Positions 1 through 5,283 of a stretch of 8,700 nt of DNA are shown here, in pieces (within the stretch, counting starts at the first letter, position 1; each line of letters starts with the position of its first letter). The notes under the pieces are model-generated. The model ran no database searches. It saw only the letters and a program-made list of their open reading frames with translations, and was not told where the DNA came from. Origin of the DNA: Actinomycetota bacterium. GTDB lineage: Bacteria > Zhuqueibacterota > Zhuqueibacteria > Residuimicrobiales > Krinioviventaceae. The DNA lies in NCBI GenBank assembly GCA_011682565.1, contig JAACEJ010000109.1, positions 1 through 8,700 on the forward strand, read 5' to 3'. The position numbers were made by a program, and so were the translations under genes.

Positions 1-80
1 AATCTCACTTGACTCTTAATGTTATAATATTTATTTTGCAGTTGTACATCTTAAAGATTGAAAAGAAAATATTGTAAGAT
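1..80. other. Window-edge leader without a definable gene
   Basis: No complete gene is visible. One + frame is open from the left edge to a TAA at 75-77, so this could be the last codons of a gene outside the window, but the encoded residues are low-complexity and not recognisable. The other two + frames stop at 10-12 and 17-19. The stretch also holds promoter-like sequences: TTGACT at 9-14 with TATTTT at 32-37 (17 bp apart), and a perfect TATAAT at 23-28 whose -35 would fall at or beyond the edge. I cannot tell a gene end from a leader. Confidence 0.3.
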
Positions 81-118
81 AAAAAGCCCGCAGATAATTT
101 TCACTGTGGGCTTTTTTT
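81..118 (+). terminator. Intrinsic terminator upstream of asd
   Basis: The arms AAAAAGCCCGCAG (81-93) and CTGTGGGCTTTTT (104-116) pair over 13 positions with one G-U wobble, closing a 10-nt loop. The T-run extends to 118. It ends 37 bp before the asd start. It may terminate an upstream gene outside the window, or act as an attenuator if asd transcription begins at the promoter-like sequences in 1-40. The A-rich left arm means it could also work on the minus strand. Confidence 0.85.
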
Positions 119-155
119 AGTATTCATCATCTAATCGAAAAAGCGTGAGGAAAAA

Positions 156-1214
156 ATGCAGAAAGTAAAGTGTGCCGTCCTGGGGGCCACAGGAATTGTG
201 GGACAGAACTTTTTGAAACTGTTAGTGGATCATCCTTATTTTGAATTGACGACGGTTTGTGCAAGCGATGCACGAAAAGGGAAAAAGCTGGGAGAGGCAA
301 AAGAACATGTCCAGGGCGGTATACAGGCTGCCTTTTCGGAACTGGTTTTAGAGGCCATGGATGTGAACGTTCTCGTCTCGCGCGGTGTTCAGATTGTTTT
401 CTCTGCGCTTCCTGCCTCAATCGCAGCAGGCATTGAAAGAGACGCGGCCAAAGCCGGGATTAAAGTTTTTTCAAATGCCAGTGCATACAGGATGCATCCG
501 CACGTTCCGATCCTCATTCCGGAAATAAACTACCCGCATCTTGATCTTGTTAAAAACCGGCAAAAAGAAACCGATGGGTTTATTGTAACGAATGCAAACT
601 GTACAACAACCGGATTGGTGTTGGGCCTGGCTCCTTTTCTTACTTTGAACATAAAGAAACTAGTCGTTGCAAGCTACCAGGCAGTTTCCGGCGCAGGATA
701 CCCGGGATTATCGATTTTTGATATTTCCAATAATGTGATTCCCTATATTGCGGGGGAAGAACCCAAGGTACTGGATGAATGCGCCAAAATTTGCGGTCGA
801 GTCGATGGTTCCGAAATCGTGCCTGTTGATTGGGACATTTACGCCCATTGCGTAAGGGTGCAGACAATTATCGGCCACCTCATCTCTGTGCATATTGAAC
901 TTGACGAAAAAATCGATCAAAATGATGTTAAAAATTTAGTTGAACAGTTCTCCACACCTGAAATCCTTGTCGGATTGCCAACCGCTCCTGATCGCCCTGT
1001 TATCTTCACAGAGGCTCCCGATCGTCCGCAACCGCGCTATGACATCGAGGCCGGTACTCCTGACCGCGCTAAAGGTATGGCCGCTGTCATCGGCAGGTTG
1101 GAGGTGCGGGATAATGTCATTCGATTCATTACGCTATCCAATAATCTCGTTCGTGGTGCTGCAGGCGGATCGGTATTGAACGCCGAGTTGGCTTTTCGTA
1201 GAAATATGATTTAA
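156..1214 (+). CDS. asd: Aspartate-semialdehyde dehydrogenase (archaeal/fungal-type)
   Basis: This cytoplasmic enzyme reduces aspartyl-4-phosphate to aspartate-4-semialdehyde with NADPH, the branch-point step to lysine/diaminopimelate, threonine and methionine. The 352-residue protein has the N-terminal nucleotide-binding motif GATGIVG (residues 10-16). The catalytic cysteine is Cys149 in TNANC, followed by SGAGYPG (178-184). Arg234 and His241 in R-x6-H fit the substrate-binding arginine and active-site histidine of the family, which show the same 7-residue spacing. Length and the TNANCTT context match the archaeal/fungal subgroup better than the E. coli type. The ATG at 156 is preceded by TGAGGA (146-151). 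No key residue is missing. An oxidoreductase gene follows after 62 bp on the same strand. A strong terminator sits 37 bp upstream, so control by attenuation is possible but unproven. Confidence 0.95.
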   Translation: MQKVKCAVLGATGIVGQNFLKLLVDHPYFELTTVCASDARKGKKLGEAKEHVQGGIQAAFSELVLEAMDVNVLVSRGVQIVFSALPASIAAGIERDAAKAGIKVFSNASAYRMHPHVPILIPEINYPHLDLVKNRQKETDGFIVTNANCTTTGLVLGLAPFLTLNIKKLVVASYQAVSGAGYPGLSIFDISNNVIPYIAGEEPKVLDECAKICGRVDGSEIVPVDWDIYAHCVRVQTIIGHLISVHIELDEKIDQNDVKNLVEQFSTPEILVGLPTAPDRPVIFTEAPDRPQPRYDIEAGTPDRAKGMAAVIGRLEVRDNVIRFITLSNNLVRGAAGGSVLNAELAFRRNMI

Positions 1215-1225
1215 CCTTTTCAATT

Positions 1226-1254
1226 TTATAAAATATTTTCAGCACTCTTATAAT
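1226..1254 (+). promoter_or_regulatory. Possible promoter between asd and the oxidoreductase gene
   Basis: A perfect -10 TATAAT (1249-1254) lies 17 bp after TTATAA (1226-1231), a four-of-six match to the -35 consensus. Transcription from here would start near 1261 and leave a short leader containing the ribosome site AGAAGGAA (1263-1270) before the ATG at 1277. The region is AT-rich, so chance occurrence is quite possible. Confidence 0.35.
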
Positions 1255-1276
1255 TCTTTAACAGAAGGAATATTCT

Positions 1277-2524
1277 ATGGCAATAATCAAACTACCGGTC
1301 ATCATTCATGGTGTAACGGGGAGAATGGGGAAAATTGCATTGCGCGCAGTGCAAACAATTGCTGCCGACGAATTGGCTCAGGTTGGCGATGATCTTATCA
1401 CGCCTGTGCCTGTTGGTCTGGCAAGAAATGCACAAAAACTTGAAAAGATAGCGACTGAAAAAGGTCTCGAACATTTTTATACGGATTTTGCACAGGCTTA
1501 TCAGTTTGCTCTAACAATGAATCCGCGCAAACAAATTTATCACAACACAATCTCAACCGGAATCCGCAGGGACGTTATGCTTGAGATCCTTCCGAAAATG
1601 AATCCCGAAACAACGGCGGTTTACACTGAAAAACCTCTGGCCTCCGGCTATGCGGATGGATTTGCGATTGTGGATGCGCTGGAAAAACGCGGATTCCTTC
1701 ATGGCGTCGTTCATCACATGCTTGCAACGCCCGGTGTGCGTAAAGCGCTGGAACTGATGCCGAAAATTGAACCCCTCAGTGCAACGATGGCTTTTGGTTA
1801 TGAGGTCGGCCCGGGACTCGGCGGAAATGCCGATTTTTCAGGCCAGCGCCCGGATTTTAATTGGTTGTTCAAGGAATCCGGTGGCGGGATCATTCTCGAT
1901 ATGTGCCACGAAGCGTATTTGTCGGAAGCACTTTTTGGGGAAACGGAACGTTTGAGCGCGAGTGCACGCCTCATCGTTCCGCAGCGGATGAGCACGGACG
2001 GCAAAACAGTCATTAACTGCGATGTCGAGGATTATGCGGCTCTTCGCCGTGAACATAAAAACGGTCTCATTAATACGTCGATCTGGTCCTGGTATCGTCG
2101 TGTAAATTCCGAGTTCGGCCCGCTTGAAATCACCGTGGAAGGGCGAGGAGGAAGCATGGTTTTCGGACTTTACGGGATTAAAGTACAGTGGAAAGAAACC
2201 GCACCGGCTAATCGTTGGGAGAGATCGGTTTCGGGAGAAAAAATCGAGTGGCGCGATTACTGGGAATATCTGAATGTTTCCTACAAAGACCCTTTTGCTC
2301 TGGAATTGGCCGATTTCCTCGAATCGGTTATTAAAGAGAATAAATATCCAAAGGACGCAGTCCATGCGCTGAATGTTTTAGGGGAAGTTGAGGCCTTGTA
2401 TGAAAGCGCTGCTGCGGATGGGGCGACTGTAGAAAAAAATGATATTTATTATTATCCCCGGCCGGTGCCGGAAGGATGGAGTCCGGAAAGACTGCAAAAC
2501 GGAAAATTAAAAATCGTTATTTAG
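1277..2524 (+). CDS. Gfo/Idh/MocA-family oxidoreductase
   Basis: A predicted cytoplasmic NAD(P)-dependent dehydrogenase of 415 residues. The N-terminal Rossmann motif is GVTGRMGK (residues 12-19). The family EKP signature is at residues 118-120 with Lys119 as the probable active-site lysine. The second conserved segment, GGGIILDMCH, ends at residue 211, with Asp208 and His211 as the likely catalytic pair. Their spacing is three residues rather than the four often seen in D-x-x-x-H members. Substrates in this family are mostly sugars, inositols and related polyols, and nothing here fixes which one. The Rossmann motif resembles the GRMG of dihydrodipicolinate reductase (DapB), and asd lies just upstream, but the length and the EKP and D/H motifs argue against DapB. 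The start is supported by AGAAGGAA seven bases upstream. It may be co-transcribed with asd or use its own promoter. Confidence 0.85.
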   Translation: MAIIKLPVIIHGVTGRMGKIALRAVQTIAADELAQVGDDLITPVPVGLARNAQKLEKIATEKGLEHFYTDFAQAYQFALTMNPRKQIYHNTISTGIRRDVMLEILPKMNPETTAVYTEKPLASGYADGFAIVDALEKRGFLHGVVHHMLATPGVRKALELMPKIEPLSATMAFGYEVGPGLGGNADFSGQRPDFNWLFKESGGGIILDMCHEAYLSEALFGETERLSASARLIVPQRMSTDGKTVINCDVEDYAALRREHKNGLINTSIWSWYRRVNSEFGPLEITVEGRGGSMVFGLYGIKVQWKETAPANRWERSVSGEKIEWRDYWEYLNVSYKDPFALELADFLESVIKENKYPKDAVHALNVLGEVEALYESAAADGATVEKNDIYYYPRPVPEGWSPERLQNGKLKIVI

Positions 2525-2607
2525 ATTGCTTCACTCTCAATGACATTTTGGGACTTTTTACGAGCAACCTATGAATTAAAAGCCACACGACATTCATTTT
2601 TCTTTCC

Positions 2608-2820
2608 ATGACGAGTTTGATCGAACATCCTTTGCCGCATCCTCAGTGCGATGCCAAATATCTTGTCCTGCCGGAAGATCATTTCCTGTCACTCAGGCAT
2701 GCGCAACGTCTCGGCCTGGTCGATAGGAGAAAGGCAAAAACAATCGTGCGCACCATGATTCCCGGTTGTGAAGATTCGGGTGAGACATCGATCAGGCAGC
2801 GGATTGAATATTTAAATTAA
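2608..2820 (+). CDS. Doubtful small ORF, 70 residues, unrecognised
   Basis: I do not recognise this product. It is a fairly polar protein with many histidine, arginine and leucine residues, and no signal peptide, membrane segment or metal-binding pattern. The frame is open only from 2575 and the first ATG is at 2608. No Shine-Dalgarno-like sequence precedes it (the upstream bases are TTTTTCTTTCC), which counts against translation. In its favour, its stop lies 27 bp before the likely start of the ygbA-like gene on the same strand, so it could be the first gene of a two-gene unit. It could equally be a remnant or a chance ORF. Confidence 0.35.
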   Translation: MTSLIEHPLPHPQCDAKYLVLPEDHFLSLRHAQRLGLVDRRKAKTIVRTMIPGCEDSGETSIRQRIEYLN

Positions 2821-2847
2821 TTTGTGTTCTTTGAGGAAGTTATACGT

Positions 2848-3135
2848 TTGACCCAACTTGAAAAAGATGAAAAAATCCTGCGGACATTTATTACTGTTTA
2901 TTGCAAAAAGGAGCATGGAACGGAAGAATTGTGCGATGATTGTTCCGATGTTTTAGATTATGCACTCAATCGCCTGAAAAAATGTCCCCTGGATCCCAAA
3001 CCCATGTGCAAAAACTGTCCTGTGCATTGTTATAAACCCGAGTATCGCGCCAAGATAAAAACTATAATGAAAAAAGCCGGCATCACCCTTATTCTCAGGG
3101 GCCGGCTTGATTTGCTCTGGCATTATTTTTTTTAG
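2848..3135 (+). CDS. ygbA: YgbA-family cysteine-rich protein (nitrous oxide-stimulated promoter family)
   Basis: The 95-residue product matches the YgbA_NO family, whose E. coli member is under the nitric-oxide-sensing repressor NsrR and is linked to nitrosative stress. The biochemical role is not settled. Seven cysteines at 19, 29, 32, 46, 54, 57 and 61 form two CxxC pairs. The segment CKNCPVHCYKPE (54-65) followed by the I-K-x-I-M-K block is the most characteristic part. The pattern suggests a metal or iron-sulfur site (inference). A GTG at 2824 would give an eight-residue extension. I prefer TTG at 2848 because GAGGAAG (2833-2839) lies eight bases upstream of it and inside the extension. 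The last 20 codons overlap a terminator hairpin belonging to the convergent gene. No NsrR-type operator was identified upstream. Confidence 0.8.
   Translation: MTQLEKDEKILRTFITVYCKKEHGTEELCDDCSDVLDYALNRLKKCPLDPKPMCKNCPVHCYKPEYRAKIKTIMKKAGITLILRGRLDLLWHYFF
3070..3108 (-). terminator. Intrinsic terminator of the minus-strand gene, inside the ygbA-like coding end
   Basis: On the minus strand AAGCCGGC (3108-3101) pairs perfectly with GCCGGCTT (3081-3074), with a further CCCT/AGGG pairing inside the loop, followed by six T (3075-3070). It begins about 30 bases after the stop of the minus-strand gene. On the + strand no T-run follows directly, so it is asymmetric and serves the minus strand. It lies wholly within the coding sequence of the convergent gene. 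Confidence 0.8.
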
Positions 3136-3138
3136 AGT

Positions 3139-3603
3139 TTACATTTCGTCCTCTTCTTCAGCTTCAGCCTCCGCCTCGCTCTCCTCACCCTGGACAGTGA
3201 ATTTTTCTACCGTCATCCGTAAATCAATGTTAAAAAATCTATAAAGTTCAGCCAAAAGATCGCCGCCTTTGTTATCCTGTATTCTGGAAACAAGCGTCAA
3301 GGCTGCGTATTCGGATTTCACAATATCCGCATCTTCGCCTTTGCCGATTTTTACTTTTTTTTGTTTAACGTTAAAGGGTTTAATTGTTACCGCAGGCAGA
3401 ACAAATTCCTCTCCGGTCACATTATCCAAAAGTAAAATTCGCACCAGGCCGCGAATCATATTGTTGAATAATTCTCCAACCTGAAGGCTGTTATCCAGTT
3501 CCACATCCGCCTGAATGACCAACTGGCGGACAAGTTCACCGTCTTCTCCCTTGTCATCGGCAGGCCAATACTTTTTAATAATTGCCTTGTCAAAAACCAA
3601 CAT
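3139..3603 (-). CDS. Unrecognised 154-residue protein with an acidic C-terminal tail
   Basis: I do not recognise the family. The protein has no signal peptide or membrane segment and is probably cytoplasmic. The body (about residues 1-137) alternates hydrophobic and charged positions in a way that suggests a compact alpha/beta or beta-rich fold. A basic patch KQKKVKIGKG lies in the middle. The last 16 residues contain ten acidic ones with a repeated E-A pattern, likely disordered. The ATG at 3603 is well supported: GGAGGAG (3613-3607) lies three bases upstream, and a promoter is found 34-62 bp upstream. It converges with the ygbA-like gene, with only three bases between the two stops. The good promoter, ribosome site and terminator make a real gene very likely although its role is unknown. 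Confidence 0.85.
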   Translation of the reverse strand: MLVFDKAIIKKYWPADDKGEDGELVRQLVIQADVELDNSLQVGELFNNMIRGLVRILLLDNVTGEEFVLPAVTIKPFNVKQKKVKIGKGEDADIVKSEYAALTLVSRIQDNKGGDLLAELYRFFNIDLRMTVEKFTVQGEESEAEAEAEEEDEM

Positions 3604-3636
3604 CTGCTCCTCCGTTTTTAAAAAATTAATTTGTCG

Positions 3637-3665
3637 ATTATACGAATAATATCATTTGAAATCAA
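3637..3665 (-). promoter_or_regulatory. Promoter of the 154-residue protein gene
   Basis: Read on the minus strand, TTGATT (3665-3660) is the -35, a four-of-six match to TTGACA. It is followed after 17 bp by a perfect TATAAT -10 (3642-3637). The expected start near 3630 gives a leader of about 27 bases carrying the GGAGGAG ribosome site. Confidence 0.65.
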
Positions 3666-3701
3666 TCTCAAAATTCAACCTTTTTATTGATTCCAGTTTG
3701 T

Positions 3702-3727
3702 AGGGTGGAATTCTATCCCACCTTTTT
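3702..3727 (+). repeat. Orphan palindrome, terminator-like
   Basis: The arms (3702-3711 and 3715-3724) pair over ten positions with one A-C mismatch and one G-U wobble around a TCT loop, with core GGTGG/CCACC. A T-run continues to 3727, so in form it is a + strand terminator. No + strand gene ends nearby: the closest stop is at 3135 and a minus-strand gene intervenes. It may be a dispersed palindromic repeat. Confidence 0.55.
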
Positions 3728-3828
3728 GATGGCGCCATAATTCATTCTTGCGAATAAAAAAAGAATGGAAAATCATAAACCGGGCTAATAAAAATATTAA
3801 TCTACTTGAGATGAAGTTTATTTCTGCT

Positions 3829-3879
3829 CGCCCTGGGATTCCCATCCCAGGGCGCAAGATAAATTAGGGCTTCTGCCCT
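3829..3879. repeat. REP-like pair of GC-rich hairpins
   Basis: The first hairpin is a perfect 11-bp stem (3829-3839 with 3844-3854) around a TCCC loop, with arms built on CGCCCTGGGAT. After an 11-base AT-rich linker comes a second perfect stem AGGGC/GCCCT (3866-3870 with 3875-3879) around a TTCT loop. Two strong hairpins close together in AT-rich intergenic DNA are typical of REP elements mobilised by REP-associated tyrosine transposases. No such transposase is in this window, and only one copy is visible here. Confidence 0.5.
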
Positions 3880-3898
3880 CCAATGCAGCCAAAAAAGT

Positions 3899-4078
3899 AA
3901 GAATGTGAAGCATTGCAAAACTTAACCTGATCAGGTTCATCGCTTTTTGACGAATCTCCGGAACATGTAAAATAATTCTTGCAACGTAACGGGTTACATT
4001 TTATATTTAATTCATAAGCTATTCGTCAAATATGATCAGGTTTAATTCTTTATGAAGAGCAGGATAAGAAGAATGTGA
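3899..4078. repeat. Inverted-repeat structure flanked by a 10-bp direct repeat
   Basis: AAGAATGTGA occurs at 3899-3908 and again at 4069-4078 in direct orientation. Between them lie two pairs of inverted arms in order: AACCTGATCA (3924-3933) with TGATCAGGTT (4033-4042), and TTTGACGAAT (3946-3955) with ATTCGTCAAA (4021-4030). The left arm also completes a perfect 14-bp palindrome, AACCTGATCAGGTT (3924-3937). A smaller GTAAC/GTTAC stem (3986-3997) sits in the centre. It could be a small non-autonomous element with a target duplication, or a structured regulatory site. The outer ends do not match as terminal inverted repeats. Confidence 0.45.
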
Positions 4079-4084
4079 GATATA

Positions 4085-4411
4085 ATGATCAAATCATTCA
4101 AAAACAAAGCTCTCTAGAAATTATATTTAAATGACGATCGGAAGAAAATCAAGCCGGATCATGTTTCAAAGTTACTCAGAATACTAGATCATCTCGACGC
4201 TTCTGCTAATCCTCAAGACATGAATTTATCTGGATATAAATTGCATAAATTAAGGGGTAAGCAGAAAGGAGTCTGGTCAGTTTGGGTAAGTGGAAATTGG
4301 CGAGTTACCTTAAAGTATGCGACTGAGACTTTTTCGTCGTCTTTCACCTTTTGTCTACCAATGGATTGCTCACAATCGCCATTTTGCTTCCTGCGTATTT
4401 TTCCCAATTGA
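4085..4411 (+). pseudogene. higB: Broken HigB-type toxin gene (RelE/ParE superfamily)
   Basis: Translated from the ATG at 4085, the frame gives MIKSFKNKAL, a TAG at 4115-4117, then continuous HigB-like sequence in the same frame. This includes a leucine-rich helix (LLRILDHLDA), the DMNLSGYKLHKLRG block and GVWSVWVSGNWRV. HigB toxins are about 92-residue ribosome-dependent mRNA endonucleases that normally begin MIKSFK and end near a DAYDV...DYH segment. Here codon 11 is a stop where the family usually has a lysine or glutamate, and the match ends at about 4327. The remaining frame to the TGA at 4409-4411 encodes unrelated residues, so the C-terminus is lost as well. No higA antitoxin gene follows. 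A restart at ATG 4220 would give only 63 residues. Most likely an inactive relic. Confidence 0.8.
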
Positions 4412-4527
4412 AAAATATATTTTTAATCGTTTAATAAAACAGCAGAAATATGTCATTGATTTTACATGAATTAGCAACATAGAATAAGACTTTGCTTTCT
4501 TATCGTCATAATCCCATAAAATAAAAC

Positions 4528-4556
4528 TTGACAGTTGTCGATTTATTTGCTATAAT
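4528..4556 (+). promoter_or_regulatory. Consensus sigma70-type promoter of the BFN-UVR gene
   Basis: A perfect -35 TTGACA (4528-4533) and perfect -10 TATAAT (4551-4556) are separated by exactly 17 bp. An A-rich stretch (4515-4526) upstream resembles an UP element. Start near 4563 leaves a leader of about 58 bases. TTGACAGTTGTCGA (4528-4541) is a near-palindrome covering the -35 and could be a repressor site (inference). Confidence 0.85.
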
Positions 4557-4620
4557 ATTTTTATAGTTTTGCTTCTGTTAATTTACAAAACTGATGAAGC
4601 GTTTATGGAGGTTTTAATTT

Positions 4621-5190
4621 ATGCTGGTTCGCGTAAGAGTAGAAAGAGTTACGTTAGACACTGCGACCAGTCGTTTTGTAGTCATTCTCAAAGATGAAGA
4701 ACGGAATCGCTGGCTTCCTATTGTCGTTGGCTCTACAGAAGCCCAGGCTATTGCTCTTCAATTGGAAAATATTTCTCCTCCGCGTCCATTAACCCACGAT
4801 TTGATTAAGAATGTCCTCGAATCGATTGATGTCGATATTTCCCGGGTCATTGTTAATGATTTACGGGAAAATACCTATTTTGCATTGATTGGGTTGCAGG
4901 ATAATGGGGAAACAACCGATATAGATGCCCGCCCCAGCGATGCGATTGCTCTGGCGTTGCGAATGGATGCCCCGATTTTTGTGGAAGAATCTGTTATGCG
5001 CAGAGCGGGTATCACGGAGAAAGATACTTCGAGCGGCGAAAATGAAGGTGTGACAACCCCGGGTGACAGGCTCGAAGAGTTGAATGTGAGCCTTCGCAAA
5101 GCTGTTGAGGATGAACGCTACGAAGATGCTGCGCAAATTCGGGATGAAATCCAGAGAATAAAGGCAAGTTTAAGGGAAAATATTGATTGA
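4621..5190 (+). CDS. Bifunctional nuclease (BFN/DUF151) domain protein with C-terminal UVR motif
   Basis: The 189-residue cytoplasmic protein has a BFN (DUF151) domain at about residues 1-130, recognised by LPIVVGSTEAQAIAL, the TTDIDARPSDAIALALR segment and the following APIFVEE. Members of this family have been reported to act as DNase/RNase, but many have no tested role. After a polar linker, residues 151-184 form a UVR (UvrB/UvrC-type) coiled-coil motif with the usual L...A...E.YE.AA.IRD.I pattern, a protein-interaction module seen in UvrB, UvrC and Clp-associated proteins. BFN-UVR fusions are common in Bacteroidota and relatives. The start is supported by GGAGG (4607-4611) nine bases upstream. 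It has its own promoter and terminator, so it is a single-gene transcription unit. Its strong promoter suggests constitutive, high transcription. Confidence 0.92.
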   Translation: MLVRVRVERVTLDTATSRFVVILKDEERNRWLPIVVGSTEAQAIALQLENISPPRPLTHDLIKNVLESIDVDISRVIVNDLRENTYFALIGLQDNGETTDIDARPSDAIALALRMDAPIFVEESVMRRAGITEKDTSSGENEGVTTPGDRLEELNVSLRKAVEDERYEDAAQIRDEIQRIKASLRENID

Positions 5191-5218
5191 TCCATCTATT
5201 AGTTTTTAATTGTTTGAT

Positions 5219-5245
5219 AAAAGCCTCCTTTGTGAGGCTTTTTTT
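5219..5245 (+). terminator. Intrinsic terminator after the BFN-UVR gene
   Basis: AAAAGCCTC (5219-5227) pairs perfectly with GAGGCTTTT (5234-5242) around a six-base loop, and seven T run from 5239 to 5245. It starts 28 bases after the stop codon and separates this gene from the following operon. Confidence 0.9.
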
Positions 5246-5283
5246 GTATAATAGCCTGAGGATTGTAATAAACTAAAAGCGGA

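Larger units (their letters stand above)
3666..4084. other. AT-rich gene-free stretch with palindromes and repeats
   Basis: No coding region is supported on either strand. The stretch contains an orphan terminator-like hairpin at 3702-3727 and a small CATTCTT/AAGAATG stem at 3743-3767. Two GC-rich hairpins lie at 3829-3879, and a complex inverted-repeat structure at 3899-4078. It runs directly into a broken toxin gene. This combination suggests an accessory or decaying insertion spot. Confidence 0.6.

Noticed and set aside
1838..2365. A 175-codon open frame on the minus strand.
   Set aside because: It lies wholly inside the oxidoreductase gene, which has full family motifs. The antisense product has no recognisable domain.
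3924..3945. AACCTGATC...GGTT...ATCGC resembles part of a TPP (thiamine) riboswitch core.
   Set aside because: The required CTGAGA element and the flanking P1-P3 helices are absent, the sequence is a perfect palindrome instead, and no thiamine gene follows.
4213..4407. A 64-codon open frame on the minus strand opposite the higB relic.
   Set aside because: The + strand matches HigB over this stretch; the antisense product is unrecognisable and has no ribosome site of note.
4412..4527. Search for a higA antitoxin gene downstream of the toxin relic.
   Set aside because: The stretch is AT-rich with stops in all frames and shows no helix-turn-helix coding potential.
3604..4620. CRISPR array, tRNA or rRNA in the gene-free stretch.
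   Set aside because: There are no regularly spaced repeats and no cloverleaf or rRNA-like sequence, only isolated palindromes and one short direct repeat.
5247..5252. A perfect TATAAT as promoter of the permease operon.
   Set aside because: No -35-like hexamer stands 16-18 bp upstream, because that position falls in the terminator stem. It is mentioned only as a possibility in the permease entry.
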